From Hericium rajendrae (Eukaryota > Basidiomycota > Agaricomycetes > Russulales > Hericiaceae), in contig CM065883.1 of the NCBI GenBank assembly GCA_033439255.1, positions 930,001 through 994,000 on the forward strand: a DNA stretch of 64,000 nt, given 5' to 3'. A program made the translations under genes and the position numbers. Positions 42,101-54,310 of the stretch are shown in pieces. The notes beneath the pieces are model-generated. The model did not search any database. It saw only the letters and a list, made by a program, of their open reading frames with translations, and was not told the origin of the DNA. Every line of letters starts with the position of its first letter. Within the stretch, counting starts at the first letter, position 1.

Positions 42101-44965
42101 CCTCATATGGACCTTAATGACAGCGCTGGACGGACTATCCGTGCGCGTCACTCCTCACAGAACTTGGAGCCCAGACTCATGGTGACACCGCCTCTCTCGC
42201 CGCTTGTTACCCCGCTGGATGCTCCCACTGCACGAAAGTCTCATCGTCGACATTCCACTATCCATCCCGTGTTGAGCACGTCTACGGTTAGCTCCGTCCC
42301 CGGTGGCCCGCTGTCTCCTCGCCTTCCTTCGGCCGCGCCTCCGCCACGGACCGCAGCGACGTCCATTAAAGACTTCGAGATCATCAAGCCTATCAGCAAA
42401 GGCGCTTTCGGCTCCGTCTTCTTGGCCAAGAAGAAGGCGACGGGCGATTACTTCGCGATCAAGGTTTTGAAGAAAGCTGACATGATTGCGAAGAATCAGA
42501 TCACCAATGTGAAGGCGGAGCGCATGATCTTGATGAAGCAGGCGGAGTCTCCATTTGTGGCTAAGCTCTTCTTCACGTTCCAGAGCAAGGAGAATCTTTA
42601 CCTTGTCATGGAGTATCTCAACGGAGGTGACTGTGCGGCGTTGATCAAGACGCTGGGTGCGCTTCCGGAAGAGTGGACCAAGCAATATATCGCGGAAGTG
42701 GTCCTCGGCCTCGAGTATCTTCATCAACGCGGTATTGTTCATCGGTATGCATACTTTCTCTCTCGTTGTTATCGTTATTTCATGACCATCTTTCCAGTGA
42801 TCTGAAGCCTGACAACTTGCTCATCGACCAGCATGGGCACCTCAAGTTAACAGATTTCGGATTGAGCAGAATTGGTCTGTTGGGACGTCAGACAAGAGAA
42901 GGACAGATGCTGTCGCAGCCTCAGCCTGAGCGGGGCATACGCTCACGAGCACGCAACAGCCCTCGCTCGCGGCCTCCGTCAATCGACTCGGCATACTTGT
43001 CCTCTCCTCTGATTCCTATCGAGCTGTTGGGTGGAGGTTCGTATTTCAATCAGCAGCCCGCCCCGATTTACCGGCATGGAACTCCCTCATACCTATCATC
43101 CACAGACGACGTCAGCGAATCCAGCGGTTCGGATTCGATCCCGCCCTTTTTCGCGCGCAGACCGGGTGGCCAGTCCAACGACAGTCCGCTGCAATCCTTC
43201 GCGAGTGAACTCACGAATGACCTGCGTTCGCACTCTACGCCTGGCAGCGGGACGCCGCCCGGCGAGCAGAAATTCGTCGGGACTCCGGACTATCTGGCTC
43301 CTGAGACTATCCTCGGTCTGCGTGGTGATGACGCCGCGGTCGATTGGGTGAGTGCTTGTCAATTGTCATGCTAATGGCAAACTCTGATTTCAAAGCCACA
43401 GTGGGCTCTCGGTGTCATCACATACGAGTTCCTGTACGGACTCCCTCCGTTCCACGACGAGACACCTGAGAAAGTGTTCGAGAACATATTATCTGGTCAT
43501 ATCGAATGGCTGGATGAGTATGTTGATTATTCTCCGGAAGCCCGCGACTTCATGGAGCGCCTGATGACTCTGGATCCGAGCCGGCGTCTTGGTGCCAATG
43601 GTGCTGAGGAGGTGAAATCACATCCTTTCTTTGCGGGAATTGAGTGGGACAAGGTGACCAGTACAGAAGCTGCGTTTATCCCTCAGGTGACCGATCCCGA
43701 GTCGACGGACTACTTTGACCCGCGAGGCGCAATTCTACAGCTCTTCGAGGACGATCCGGTACCCACAGCTGCGCTGAGCACCGCAGAGCATCCTCACCTT
43801 GGTCTGGATATACCACATTCCGAGGCTGTCAACGTGCCGAGGGCAATCGCGAGAACGTCACGCCTGCAGATGAGGATTTCGGGACATTCAGTTTCAAGAA
43901 TCTGCCGGTGCTGAAGCAGGCGAACGACGACATGATCCGCAAGCTGCGGACCGATCAGATGGCGCCCATTAGCCATACTTTGTCCGACCCGACAGCATCG
44001 CACACGCGGAAACGGAGCATTTCTACAAGGCAGAAGAGGACGCCCACAAATGTCGTGACCTCCTTCGACAGCAAGTCGGCCACCACTAATCCCCCGTCCC
44101 CTGCTACGTCCACTTCTTCAATCGCATCCTCTCCCTCCCGCGGCAGCATGCCCCCTTCCACCCCTGGCAGTGTAGTCAGCCATATACGCAAACCTTCCGA
44201 GTATGGTGCGGTCGAGCGCTTCAAACTGAACAACATGGATATCGATGGTAACCGTCGCAATTCGCTGCCCAGTCGGTTGCGGACCGCCTCGGTGTCATCG
44301 AGCATGGGCGAGGGATCTGTTTCGGATGCATGGCCTCCGTCCATCGGTCATGCGTCCAGCCACTTCGAGGCGAACACCCCGCCTTCATCAGTCGCGTCGA
44401 TCGACCTCAAACGCGGTCCCGACCCGAACGACCGCGCTGTCACCTGCCTGCTGGCGGAGGACAATCCTATCACTGCAAAGATCATCGAGACCCTGTTGAT
44501 TCGGCTGGGTTGTCGATGTGTCGTGGTGGCGGATGGGTCAGAGGCGATTAGCGTTGCTATGGGCGACATCAGTGAGTATTTTTGTTTTGATCATCGAGAG
44601 GCACGGCTGACATATTCCTGAAGAATTCGATTGCATCCTGATGGATCTGCACATGCCTGTTGGTGAGTAGTGCGCTTATTGCTGGCTTGTGAAGATCATG
44701 CTGACAGATTGTAGTCGATGGGGAGAGCGCTGCTCGCTATATCAAAAGTACGAACAACAAGAACACGACGACGCCCATTATCGCTGTCAGTGCCTATTGC
44801 GGAACCGACACGAATCAACCCAGCAGCCTATTCGCTGCTTCGCTCGCGAAGCCGCTGCAAAAGGCTGATCTGGTGGCTGCGATGCGTTCGCTGGGATTCA
44901 AGACCTCGACCATCCCCGAGGCTCCGTCTACGCATGGGACCGCGAAAACAATCAGCGCTCGATGA
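39128..44965 (+). CDS. RIM15: Rim15/Cek1-type protein kinase with PAS, zinc finger and response-regulator domains
   Basis: Large Greatwall-related kinase governing entry into quiescence downstream of nutrient signals. In order: a disordered N terminus with a highly charged EQEREQEREHREQ stretch; a region with ATDVTEMTLAQLTAQPKICE; a PAS domain split by an intron at about 40679-40730 (IVLELSLDGDHLIWVN...ALLAPQDATVFREAT); a zinc finger CRICENNIPQWYFEKHNETC; a kinase domain with DFEIIKPISKGAFGSVFLAK, HRDLKPDNLLID, DFGLSRIG, GTPDYLAPETILG; the AGC-type tail; and a receiver domain with LLAEDNPITAKIIETLL, DCILMDLHMPVVDG (acceptor Asp) and SLAKPLQKAD. The DFG-to-APE segment holds an insert of over 100 residues, as is normal for this family. 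Roughly nine exons; junctions near 41300-41400 and 43800-43840 are not resolved exactly. Confidence 0.93.
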
Positions 44966-45665
44966 CACGTTTCTTATGATAATGACATCCATTCGTTTTC
45001 ACTTCATTTCCTTTTCCTCAGTGTTTTCGTTGCTGTTCACGTTGGTTGACTACTCTACTCATCATTTCCGCATCTGCTCTCACACTATGACCTCTTTCAT
45101 ATCAGCATCCAGACATCTTCCACCGCATATCCAAACCTCGTCACTCGCATCTCCTTCGCTGCATTTTATTTCCTTTTGCATTGTACGTTAGAGTTATAGG
45201 AGACATTTAGTGCAGGCGTTTATTCGCCCCGTACATTGTTTGCTCCATGGAGCTCTCTCTCGTTTTGTGTGACATAAGCGCAAGCGCGTACCCGATTGAA
45301 CTGCAGCAAGGATGCAGCAGTGCGGGAAGCAAAGACGCGCAGCGCCCATTCGGCAGGTTGCTGTTCGGAAGGCATTCGGGGGTGTAAGTGCCGGAGAATT
45401 TCGCGGCAAAGCACGCTAAATGCGGGCGGTAAGGGGATATTGCGCCAGATTGCGGTCAAAGGTGGGCCAAAAAGGGAAGTCGGCGCTGAGTGGGAGCCAT
45501 ATGATCGTAGTGCACGCTATGTCGCCGCGAACGAGGACCATCTGGGGCTCTCCCCATCGCCCTCGTCGCGCTCATGGCTGCTCCCTCAAGTTGGTCTTAT
45601 CCCTTCCCGCCACCCGCCACTCCCGCCGCGGCGCACCCTATCGCGCGTCCACAGCCAGCCCCGGC
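44966..45665. other. Intergenic region upstream of the UIM protein gene
   Basis: About 700 bases. The left half is pyrimidine-rich and probably 3' UTR of Rim15. The frame of the next gene stays open upstream to 45420, so a longer N terminus is possible, but the composition there (Arg/Ser rich, no low-complexity proline) does not resemble the rest of the protein. Confidence 0.45.
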
Positions 45666-47848
45666 ATGTCTTACTATGGGCATCAGCCACCGATGCATCC
45701 GCAATCTCCACCTACCATCCCAGCTGGTCTGATCCCAGGTCATCCACAGCGTACCCAGAGCGCGGGCCCACACATGGACGGTTTGTTCTTCATGCAATCG
45801 CCTCAGAACTACTCCAAGTTCGCGAACGGCTCGTCGCGCCCGCAGCCAACCCCTCCGTCCATCCTCGTTCCTCTTAAGCGCTCCGCCGAGCCTGCTGCTG
45901 CGCCTCCCCCTCCCCTTCCACAGAAACCTCCCTATCTTCGCCGCGATTCGTCTGCATCGCCCCTTCCCCCATTACCCCCCAAACCCTTCGCGTCCGTTTC
46001 CCCCACAAATTCCGCACCCCGCTTGTCTTTGTATCCGCAGGCCATCCCAGGTCCCGTCGCGTTTCCGCAACCGATCACCATCCCTGAGGAGAAGTTCCCA
46101 TCGTCATCTCCACAGAAGATCAGTGAGGATGACGAGTTTGAGCGCGCATTGCGACTCTCTGCGCGGGAGGAGAACGAGCGGAAGAATCAGCTGCATTCGC
46201 AAGAGGAGGAGGAAATCGCGAGGGCTCTTGAGGAATCAATGACCCTTGACCGGCCATCGCCCAATTTCACAGGCTCACCAATGGCATCGACTTCATCTTT
46301 TGCGTCAACGTCTCAGCGGCCAGATTCATTGTCTGACTTCTCTTCATTGGCATCCTCATCGCGCTCAGCTCCCGCCCGACCCCATCTATCATCACCCTCG
46401 CGTGAATATGGCAGTGATAGTTTCATGTCGCTTGAGTCTGCGCAGTCGACTCAGACTCAATTGTTGGAAGACGAAGCGTTTGCACGTCGCCTGGCAATAG
46501 ACGACGACCAAACGCCGCCGCTACCAGCCGACCATCGTGCACAAGAGCCGGAGGCTTCGACTTCCCAGGCGCCAAATTCACTCTACTCTGATGTGGTCAA
46601 TTCGTACACAGGTATGTACATCTCCACATTTCTGCGAATTGATTGTATCCATCGCTCACTGCAACCGCCAGCATCAGCTCCAAATCTTTCGCCCAGAACA
46701 GGGCGAGGTAGCATCTCGGCGTCTTCAACATCTAGCCATGAGGCTCCAGCGAGCCAACGGTTACAGCATGAGGTCGCCCCCTTGCGACGTGTCTCCAGCG
46801 CTGATCAGGCATTCGTGACTACGTCTGACCTGTCACAATCTCTTGCACCTGGGCCCCGCCTAAACCCAATGTCTGCTTCAACATCTGCGATTCTCGAGGA
46901 TGATGAAGAAGGTGATTCACGGCCAGCCGCATGGAATTCAAAGACACCCAATCAATATGTGGAGCCTGAATTATTGCACGGTATCTGTAAGTGGTATCGC
47001 CTGTCGATCGTGCAGTTCTTTGAATTTATTCGCTTGCAGCGTTTGGCTTCCAGGCGCCGCCGATTGGTGTCCAGCCGGTAATCATGGCGGACCCCGTGCC
47101 CAGCGTGATTCGGCTGCCTTACGGAAGATGTCCCCCCATGCACATACAGGCCCCAAGCTGGCGACATTTAGTGAAGCTGATGGCGAAGCTCAGCGCGACG
47201 CGAATAGAGCCCGCAATTGAGGCTATGGCGGTGACAAGGACAGACTTGAAGCTGCGAACAGTCGTTCAGTTTGTCAAGGTCAGTGGGCGCTCATTTTCTC
47301 GGTACGGGTGCACTAACGTCGCCTTAGGTTCATCATTCCGCATCCGAATGGCGGACGGTGCTGTACCTGACCATCGACCATCCCGTCCCTCCAGGACATC
47401 CGCACATGTACAAGTACACGAACGGCGATGTCAGCCAGTTGCCCTTCTCATACTCACTATCCGGGCTGCCTGCGCTGCTACGTGACGGTTCAGACGGCAC
47501 GATGGCAAAGTACTACACCATCCCGCCGACGGCATCAACGCCGTTGCCAAGTCTGCCGATCAGCCTGTCGAACATGGCCATGTACCTAACGTCCGCCCTG
47601 GAGGACTCGCGCAAAGCGCTGAACGACAGCTCGAGCGGCATGCACAAGCTCGCGAAGATGGTCGACCAGTTCTACCCGAACGACCACGCGACGTCGGCGG
47701 TTGTCGGCGGCGATGGCAGCGAGCGCCCGGGAGCCGCAGTCTGTTTGGACGGCTGGTGCGTCGCGGGAACAAGAGCAAAGATCACCGTGGGGGCAATGCG
47801 GACAGATATGAGCTTGTCACGCCCTTCGTACCCGATGAGTGGGGCTAA
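45666..47848 (+). CDS. Uncharacterised fungal protein with ubiquitin-interacting-motif-like helices
   Basis: Not a named family to my knowledge. The start is taken at 45666 (MSYYGHQPPMHPQSPPTIPA). Proline-rich N terminus with PPPPLPQKPP and PPLPPKPF, possible SH3 or EVH ligands. Then three UIM-like helices: DEFERALRLSAREENERK, EEEIARALEESMTLD, and EDEAFARRLAIDDD, each with the acidic-x-x-Ala-hydrophobic-x-Ser/Ala pattern. The C-terminal half is a globular domain: GVQPVIMADPVPSVIRLPYG, APSWRHLVKLMAKLSATRIE, LRTVVQFVKVHHSASEWRTV, LYLTIDHPVPPGHPHMYKYT. The end requires a frame change near 47700-47750: a 47-nt intron with a weak GTCGGC donor would lead to ...LVTPFVPDEWG and a stop at 47848; without it the frame ends at 47909. 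A role in endocytosis or ubiquitin sorting is inference. Confidence 0.7.
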
Positions 47849-47909
47849 GTACTGCGCGGCGGGCTGGATCTTCCTCCTAATGGCCATGGACCATGGTAAA
47901 AGACGATAG

Positions 47910-49346
47910 CGATCAACGTGGGCGGCGCCTGGCGCGCTGCGTAGGCGCTGTAGCAGGCCTTTTCGCCGCGGCGTCTCGCACGGGGTGGATTACGATCGAT
48001 CTATTTGTTGGCTGGTTGTTGCTTGTATCACGGCATGGTTTGGTGCGTGTATCGTCTGGACCGTATTGCAATGTATCTTAGCTATTGCTCTAATAACATC
48101 CTATACCACACGGAACTTTTTCTCTCCGCCAATTTCTCGGCGACGAACCGGATCAGCGGTCGTTGATTGACTTGCCCGCCCGCCTGAAAGCTGGAAGGGT
48201 TTGTCCATTCTGCAATCAGAGCGGTCTCGGCGACGCGAAGATCATTTGCGCTTTCTGGAGTAATAATACGTGTAAGGTGCGTATCGCAGACAATGCTATT
48301 GGTGCCCGCGCGACAGATCATAGAATCAAGGTAGATGGTGTAAAAGGCATGTAGATACTAACCTTTGGTACGTGTATCGAAGCCCGTACAATCCAGGTGA
48401 GACCAGTGGTCGGACGAGTTGCGAACCAGGCACATTAAATTTACCCCACGTTCCTACTAGCTAGCCGAGCAGTCAGATGGACGTGTCTGCGCTTTCTGAT
48501 GCCTGCAAGTCCGAGATGTTCAAAAGATCGGCGGCATGGATAATAGGCTCGTATTATTATTCTTCAACGCAGCGAGACGCGCAATAAAACAGGATGGCGT
48601 CTGTTGCGGCGAAAGGCCGGAGTTATGCCATAGCGCGCGGAATTCAACGGAATGCCCGTCGCAATTTCTCGATCTATGGCGTTTGATCGTTCAGGCTGCT
48701 GCATGCATACTGCGATGACGTCCGTCATGCTCCCGGTCGCGGATATCGTCGATTGTTCATGTCGTAGCCTGAACCATTCGGGATAGCATCAGTCGGGATC
48801 GGGAGTCCGATCATGCATACTTTAAGCAGTTGAAATATGTGGTCCGCCGGCAGTACTGTTGTAAATGAGAATGAGACCATATTGCAACCTGGACCATGAT
48901 GCAAACATTTGACTTGGATACCGATGGACTTGGCTGGACCATGGCTGGGCATATCACGGTAGGCTTTAACGTTTCAGGCGCGTAGCGGTCGTGCCACTCG
49001 GGTGGGATTAGGCCCAGCGGTACACCGTGTGCGTCTATATGGGCAGGCGGGCTGCCTGAACGTTGGCTATATCCGACGCCTGATGCCTCGAAGGTGTCAA
49101 GTTTCTCATACGGAGAGGGTTTCTCAGCATCGATGAGGCGGAGAGTGAGAGGAAATGGACCGAGAGGGCGGCTGGCGCCAGCAAGGCGGCGGACCGGGCG
49201 GGTGTGGGCATCGGCCCCAACAAAATTTCCATCTTATCTGATAACATAAGCGTCCCCTGGGCTGCAGGACGGAGTACGTGAGATCACTCCAAGGTGTATA
49301 TTTTGCCATGCGGCCCTCCTTTCGCTGACCCTCCCTTCACGGCACC
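47910..49346. other. Intergenic region, no supported gene
   Basis: About 1.4 kb. A minus-strand open frame at 48082-48321 (79 codons, including FVAEKLAERKSS) is the best candidate for a small or decayed gene, but it has no motif I can name. The remainder holds only short frames. Confidence 0.45.
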
Positions 49347-50772
49347 ATGAATCGTCTACGCAGTCTAGCTGCCATCCTGCTCGGCCCAGCAGAGGTCGAC
49401 ATGGAGGAGTCTGTCGCCGCGCTCGAGGCCGCCGGCGTCCCTGTTTCCTTTGCTGACTGCCGGAACTGCCCCCACCCCTGCGAGGAGCCAGGTGAGCCCG
49501 CACGTTCCTCCACACTCTATCTCAGCTTCATGTCGCACGCAGGCCATGAAGAATACCCGCAGAAGATCGCATCCATGATCGACATGTCGTCGGAGATGCT
49601 GGGCTCCGTTAAGCCATATCGCAGACAGGTCGGTGTCAGCTCGCGCCACCCTAGAACGTTTTATCTGATAATGCGCCGGCGCTTTTTGCAGGTTGTCATC
49701 TCCACGGGCAAGTCGGACTGGGCGCGCTCCGTCACCGACGAGAAGGACTCCCTCGCCGCGCACCTCCAAGCCGTCGAGGCTGCCACGCCGACACATACCC
49801 CCGACAACACCGAGCCCGGCACCCCCGACAGCCAGCTCCCCAGCGGCAAGCCCACACGCACACCCATGACGGGCATATTCAAGGACTCGGCCGCATGGAC
49901 GGTGTCGATCCTGAACGGCAGCCACGACACGCTCTCCCGCTCGCATGCCCACGACAAGGAGACGGTTCTCGTGTTCCCCGACTACAAGATGGTGCTTGAT
50001 GTCCCCCGTTCCCCGGAAGGCGCGCAGGACCTCTGGGAAAACTCGGTCAACCCTGCCGTACCACGCATGGGATCTCTGGCCAAATCGACTGTCAAGTCAT
50101 GGATCATACCATATTCGTGTGTGATCCTGATCTGTAAGCCCGCTCCCAAGCCATCTGATAGTTCCCTCGTATCTGATACACGCTGCCACGGTCATACAGG
50201 CTCCCATAGACGGCGCGACGTTCGATGTGCAGTGGTGGCACCAAAGTTGGAACGAGGTGGGTGTTCTCAGTCAGCCACCATATAGCGCAATCAGATACGC
50301 CCCGCGCGATGCCGAGCGCTAATGCCCCCATAGCATTCTCCGAAACTCTAGAGCGCGAAGGATGGGACGTGCACACGCATTTGGACGACCCCACGGGGCC
50401 GCCACTCGAGGACTTTAATGACTCCGAGGAAGAGAAGGAAGCGGAGATGACGCGGCGCCTACAGGAGCTTGACGACCACCTGCCGAAGCGCGCGCTCATC
50501 CTCAAGACGTCGCATATTGGTGGGCATCGATACGCGGGGAACATCATCGTGAGTTTGCCCGACGTCCGCGCGGCCGCGGGCACGCTCACGTTCACTGCGC
50601 GGTCTAGATCTATATGCCCCAGGGCGCGGGCGTGTGGTACGGCCGCGTATCGACGCACGAGGTCGAACCCATCGTCCACGCCACCATCCTCGGCGGTCGC
50701 ATTCTCCCGCCCCTGCTGCGTGGGGGCGTCAACCTCGAGCGGCCAGACTGCAAGCGGCTCAACGACTGGTAG
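49347..50772 (+). CDS. Sucraseferredoxin/Aim32-like protein (thioredoxin-like ferredoxin fold)
   Basis: The start at 49347 reads MNRLRSLAAILLGPAEVDME. The N-terminal domain has the cysteine block FADCRNCPHPCEEPGHEEYP and a following VVISTGKSDWARSV. Next comes the CSHRRRDVRCAVVAPKLE segment and the C-terminal KTSHIGGHRYAGN, YMPQGAGVWYGRVSTHEVEP, HATILGGRILPPLLRGG, ending RPDCKRLNDW. These are the hallmarks of the Apd1/Aim32 sucraseferredoxin-like family: an N-terminal Cys-rich part and a thioredoxin-like ferredoxin domain with an HxGGHRxAxN signature, in which Cys and His ligate a 2Fe-2S cluster. Yeast Aim32 is mitochondrial and Apd1 cytosolic; which one this corresponds to cannot be told. At least five exons. 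Confidence 0.85.
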
Positions 50773-51325
50773 CATCCGCCGTCCGCGCTTCCTCTTTCTC
50801 TCCCAGGGTTACCCTTCCGCTCATTGTATCCGATATCGCAAGACACGTTTAGTAGACAACTCTAATCTATTTCTCAGATTTATTTGGCACTGGCTTCGCA
50901 TTTATTTACGCTTCCATGGCTGGACTGTCGTCATTACACCCATACATTCAAAATTTCCTGTAATTACTACATCACATGCCTATTGTAGGAAGCCCTCGAG
51001 CTATCAGAACAATCTCCGTTAAAAGAAGACACCTCGAAACATTAATCGTACGCATATGCATTGGAGACCGGATACTGTCTGGATGAGGGGAAACTGGATT
51101 GGTTGGTAACGGGTGAGTGTGATGTGCCGCATGTACTCGTACAGGGACGGGGCCGGATGGGGAGTGATAGTACAGGGACACAGACAGTGTGAGAAACAAA
51201 TGCAGCGGACAGCGCGCGGGCGTCCATCCAGGTGAAATGCATGAGAACACTTAGCGATGTATGTCACAATGCATGCGCGGAGACCGAGCCGGATGCTTGA
51301 GGACCAGAGGGACGGCCCAGTCTGG
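50773..51325. other. Convergent intergenic region, no gene seen
   Basis: Spacer between the sucraseferredoxin-like gene and SCH9, with short unrecognised frames only; both 3' UTRs fall here. Confidence 0.5.
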
Positions 51326-54137
51326 TCACATATTCATATCTTCATCGAACCCGTCGACGTAGTTTCTTCTTGCGTAACGCCCGGCGAACGTGCCGTCGTC
51401 CTCGGCCTCGTCCTCCGTCGTCGGGTCTTGCACCTCCTCGTCCTCTACAGCCGGATCGCCATCCTGCTCCTCGAGCCGCCCGACGGCCTGTGCAATCAGA
51501 CTCTCGCCTTCGCCGGAGAACGTGAACCCGCGGAAATGCTCCTGCACGCTGCTCGTTAGCGGAGGACTCCCTGTGGATGTCACGCCCAGGACGCTTCTTC
51601 GCGATAGTGATGCCTTGCGAGATCGGCGAGTGCTGATGGATTGGGCCTAGGCGGTCACTGCCCAAGGGCCCGTTGGGCGTGTACATCGTGCCGTTGACGG
51701 ACTGCGAGACCCAGTCGCCCGACGGATTGTTGTCGTCGAAATCTATCGGGTGCGCGTGGTGCTCGGCAATGTCCGCCGAGGTGAACTCCGGGTCGAAGTT
51801 CGCGGTCGACTCGTCCGACTCGACGACGGGCTTGAACGGCGGCGGGACTTGTTTGGCCGCGAGGGCCTCCCAGTCGATGTGTTTGAAAAATGCGTGCTCC
51901 TTCAGTTCTGCGGCATCCCGCTGAGCGCCTAGCCGATGCTTTGGGTTGCGGTTTAGCAACTAGTGCAGATCAGGGTCAGCGACCAAAGATGACGCAATCA
52001 AAAGGCGGGGGAAACGCCGTATGGAAGTTGAACTCACCCCTTTGACAAACTGCTTTCCGTCCTCCCCAATGACGCCCTTTGGGAATCTAATCTTCCCGAA
52101 GCAAATGTTCTTGTACATCTGCTGTGTGTCCTCAGCATAAAATGGACTCCAGCCGCAACACATCTCGAACAGCAGCACGCCCAAAGACCAGAAGTCCACG
52201 AGTTTGCTGTACCCGTGCTCGTCGAGCAGCACTTCTGGCGCAAGATACTCTGTCGTGCCGCAGAATGTGTTGGTTAGCTCGTCTGACCTAAGATCAGGTT
52301 TTGAGAGACCAAAATCGCAAAGCGCGACGTGACCCGTTGCATCGAGGAGGATGTTCTCCGGTTTCAGGTCCCTACGGAGATGTCGGATCTCGCGTCAGCG
52401 CACATACCACAAAGCAGCCAGCGGAACTTACCGGTAGACAATGTCATACTTGTGTAGGTGCTCTAACGCAAGTACGAGCTCCGCGATATAGAATCTCGCC
52501 CGTTCCTCGCTAAACCGCGTCTCCTTCTGCAAATGCCAGAAGAGCTCGCCACCGCTCTTGAAGTCCGTGACGAGGTACAGGTCCAGATCTGTCTGGAAGC
52601 TGAACTTCAGTCCGACGAGGAAGGGCGAGGTCAGCGAGCGCTGCAGAATTTTGCGTTCCCCGATAGTATGCGCGACCTCCTTCTTTGCGATAATCTCCTT
52701 CTTGGAGAGGACCTTCATCGCATATATCCGCTTCGTGTCCTTTTTCCGGACCTGGAACACGCGGCCGAACGTTCCCCGCCCAATGAGCTTGAGGAACTCG
52801 AAATCTCGCGGGGTCAAGGCACGCTTGGACTGGAGACGGGAGACAGGTCAGAACCGAATGGAGAAGACAGGATACACGTAAGTGGTGATCATGTGACGCG
52901 GGATAGACGGTGCCGCACCTTGCTCTGCTCGAAAGTAATCTGGATGCGGATTTCACCGGTGACAGCTTCGCTTTCCAGCGCGTTGAGTCTGGAGGAAAAG
53001 AGTGCCGGGGCAAAGTGGGGTCAGATCATGCGCATTCCATATCCCCGCGGACTATGCGGAAAATGACCGATGACACCTACTTGTACCATTGATCCACTGT
53101 GTGATCATGAATAAGGACAGGCTTGAACTGAACATTCCCCAGGAAGTGGTGATCCGACTGTGAGCGGTCGTAGATGTTAAAAGCGATAGTAGATTGGTCG
53201 GAAGTCACATCGCTGTGAGGAGCATCGACAAGATCAGATGGGAAAAGGGCTGGACGCAGATATGCACTCACAAGGACACCTCGTGTTTCCAGACGGGGTT
53301 GTGTGCGGACATGCGTCCACCTAGGAGCCCGCTGGGAGTCTGGGCTCCCGAGGATTTTGGGACCGAGAGGGACGACTTGCCAGAGCTTGAGCCAGAAGTG
53401 GACGGTGTGGAGGTGCTGGTGCCCCTAGCCCGCAGAGCAGCGTCTTGTGCTGCGGCTTTGCTCCCAATAGCCCCCAGGGCATTGATCGCAATAGAGGACG
53501 GTGCGCGCGAGATCGCGACGCCCTTGACCTCCTTATCCGACTCAGTAATGGGGTCCCGACTGATGAATTCGTTCTGCTCGAAGACGACGACGACGTATGG
53601 ACGAGAGTGAATGGAGGGAACGTTGAGCCCGCGGGCTGAAATGAGTTTGACATGGATTTGGCCCTTGGAGACACCAGAGGTGGTTCCAGGGGTGGAAGCT
53701 GAGGTTGACCCGCGGGTCGATTTGGGCGCAGAAGTGGATCCCGGAGGCGACTTTGCATCTGCGGGCCGCGACACGGTCGGAGGCGCAAGAGAAGAGCGTT
53801 TCGATGGCGGGAGTTGCATATTGAAGTCGGGCGCATGAAGAGAGAGAGACGTGGTTGGGAGACCTTGCGTGATACCGCCGAGCGAAGGTGATAGCTGACC
53901 CAGAGGAGTTGCGTCGCCAGGTACTTGGGCGGGAGACTGAGCGTGGGTGGTGAGGAGGTGGTGGTGAGGAGGGTGGTGGTGAGGCTGAGGCTGAGGCTGG
54001 GGATCGCCAGAGGGGCTATGGGTCTGGGCCCCGCCAGGCAGGCTGTCTTCAAACGGGTTACGTTCTCTCTGTCCATTTACGGCCGATGCTTTCGGCGTCA
54101 GCTGCTCGGAAAACGACGATGGCCAGAGCTTGATCAT
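51326..54137 (-). CDS. SCH9: AGC protein kinase Sch9 with C2 domain
   Basis: Nutrient-responsive AGC kinase, the fungal S6K/Akt-like target of TORC1. The start at 54137 reads MIKLWPSSFSEQLTPKAS. A disordered Pro/His-rich N terminus precedes a C2 domain (GQIHVKLISARGLNVPSIHS, RPYVVVVFEQNEFISRDPIT, HNPVWKHEVSL, IAFNIYDRSQSDHHFLGNVQ). Kinase: DFEFLKLIGRGTFGRVFQVR, DLKPENILLDATGHVALCDF, GTTEYLAPEVLLDEHGYSK (activation-loop Thr), then LLNRNPKHRLGAQRDAAELK. The tail has turn-motif-like TGSPPLTSS and the hydrophobic motif EHFRGFTFSGE. Kinase frame and tail frame differ; a 52-nt intron (donor GTACAC after NGT, acceptor ATCAG, about 51635-51686) joins them in phase as NGT-I-STRRSRKASLSRRSVLGV. Convergent with the gene to its left. 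Confidence 0.93.
53969..54000 (-). repeat. Short CAGCCT-type tandem repeat coding Pro-Gln
   Basis: A GGCTGA/GAGGCT hexamer repeat on the plus strand gives a short Pro-Gln run next to a His/Pro-rich stretch (HHHPPHHHL) in the SCH9 N terminus. Low-complexity coding repeat. Confidence 0.6.
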
Positions 54138-54310
54138 GGCGGGCACAGCGACGATGTCAAAGGTAGAGAAGAGAGATAATATAGATGCGGGTTATCAAAT
54201 TGGAGCAACCCAGACTTCGTTTTCGTCATGCGCTCTTTATGAGGAAACCTAGGGACCTGACACTGCTTGGCTCCACACTGCCCTCGCAGTAGTCGAGACC
54301 TCCGTATACA

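Noticed and set aside
48082-48321. Minus-strand 79-codon frame as a decayed or small gene
   Set aside because: No recognisable domain and no flanking exons in frame.
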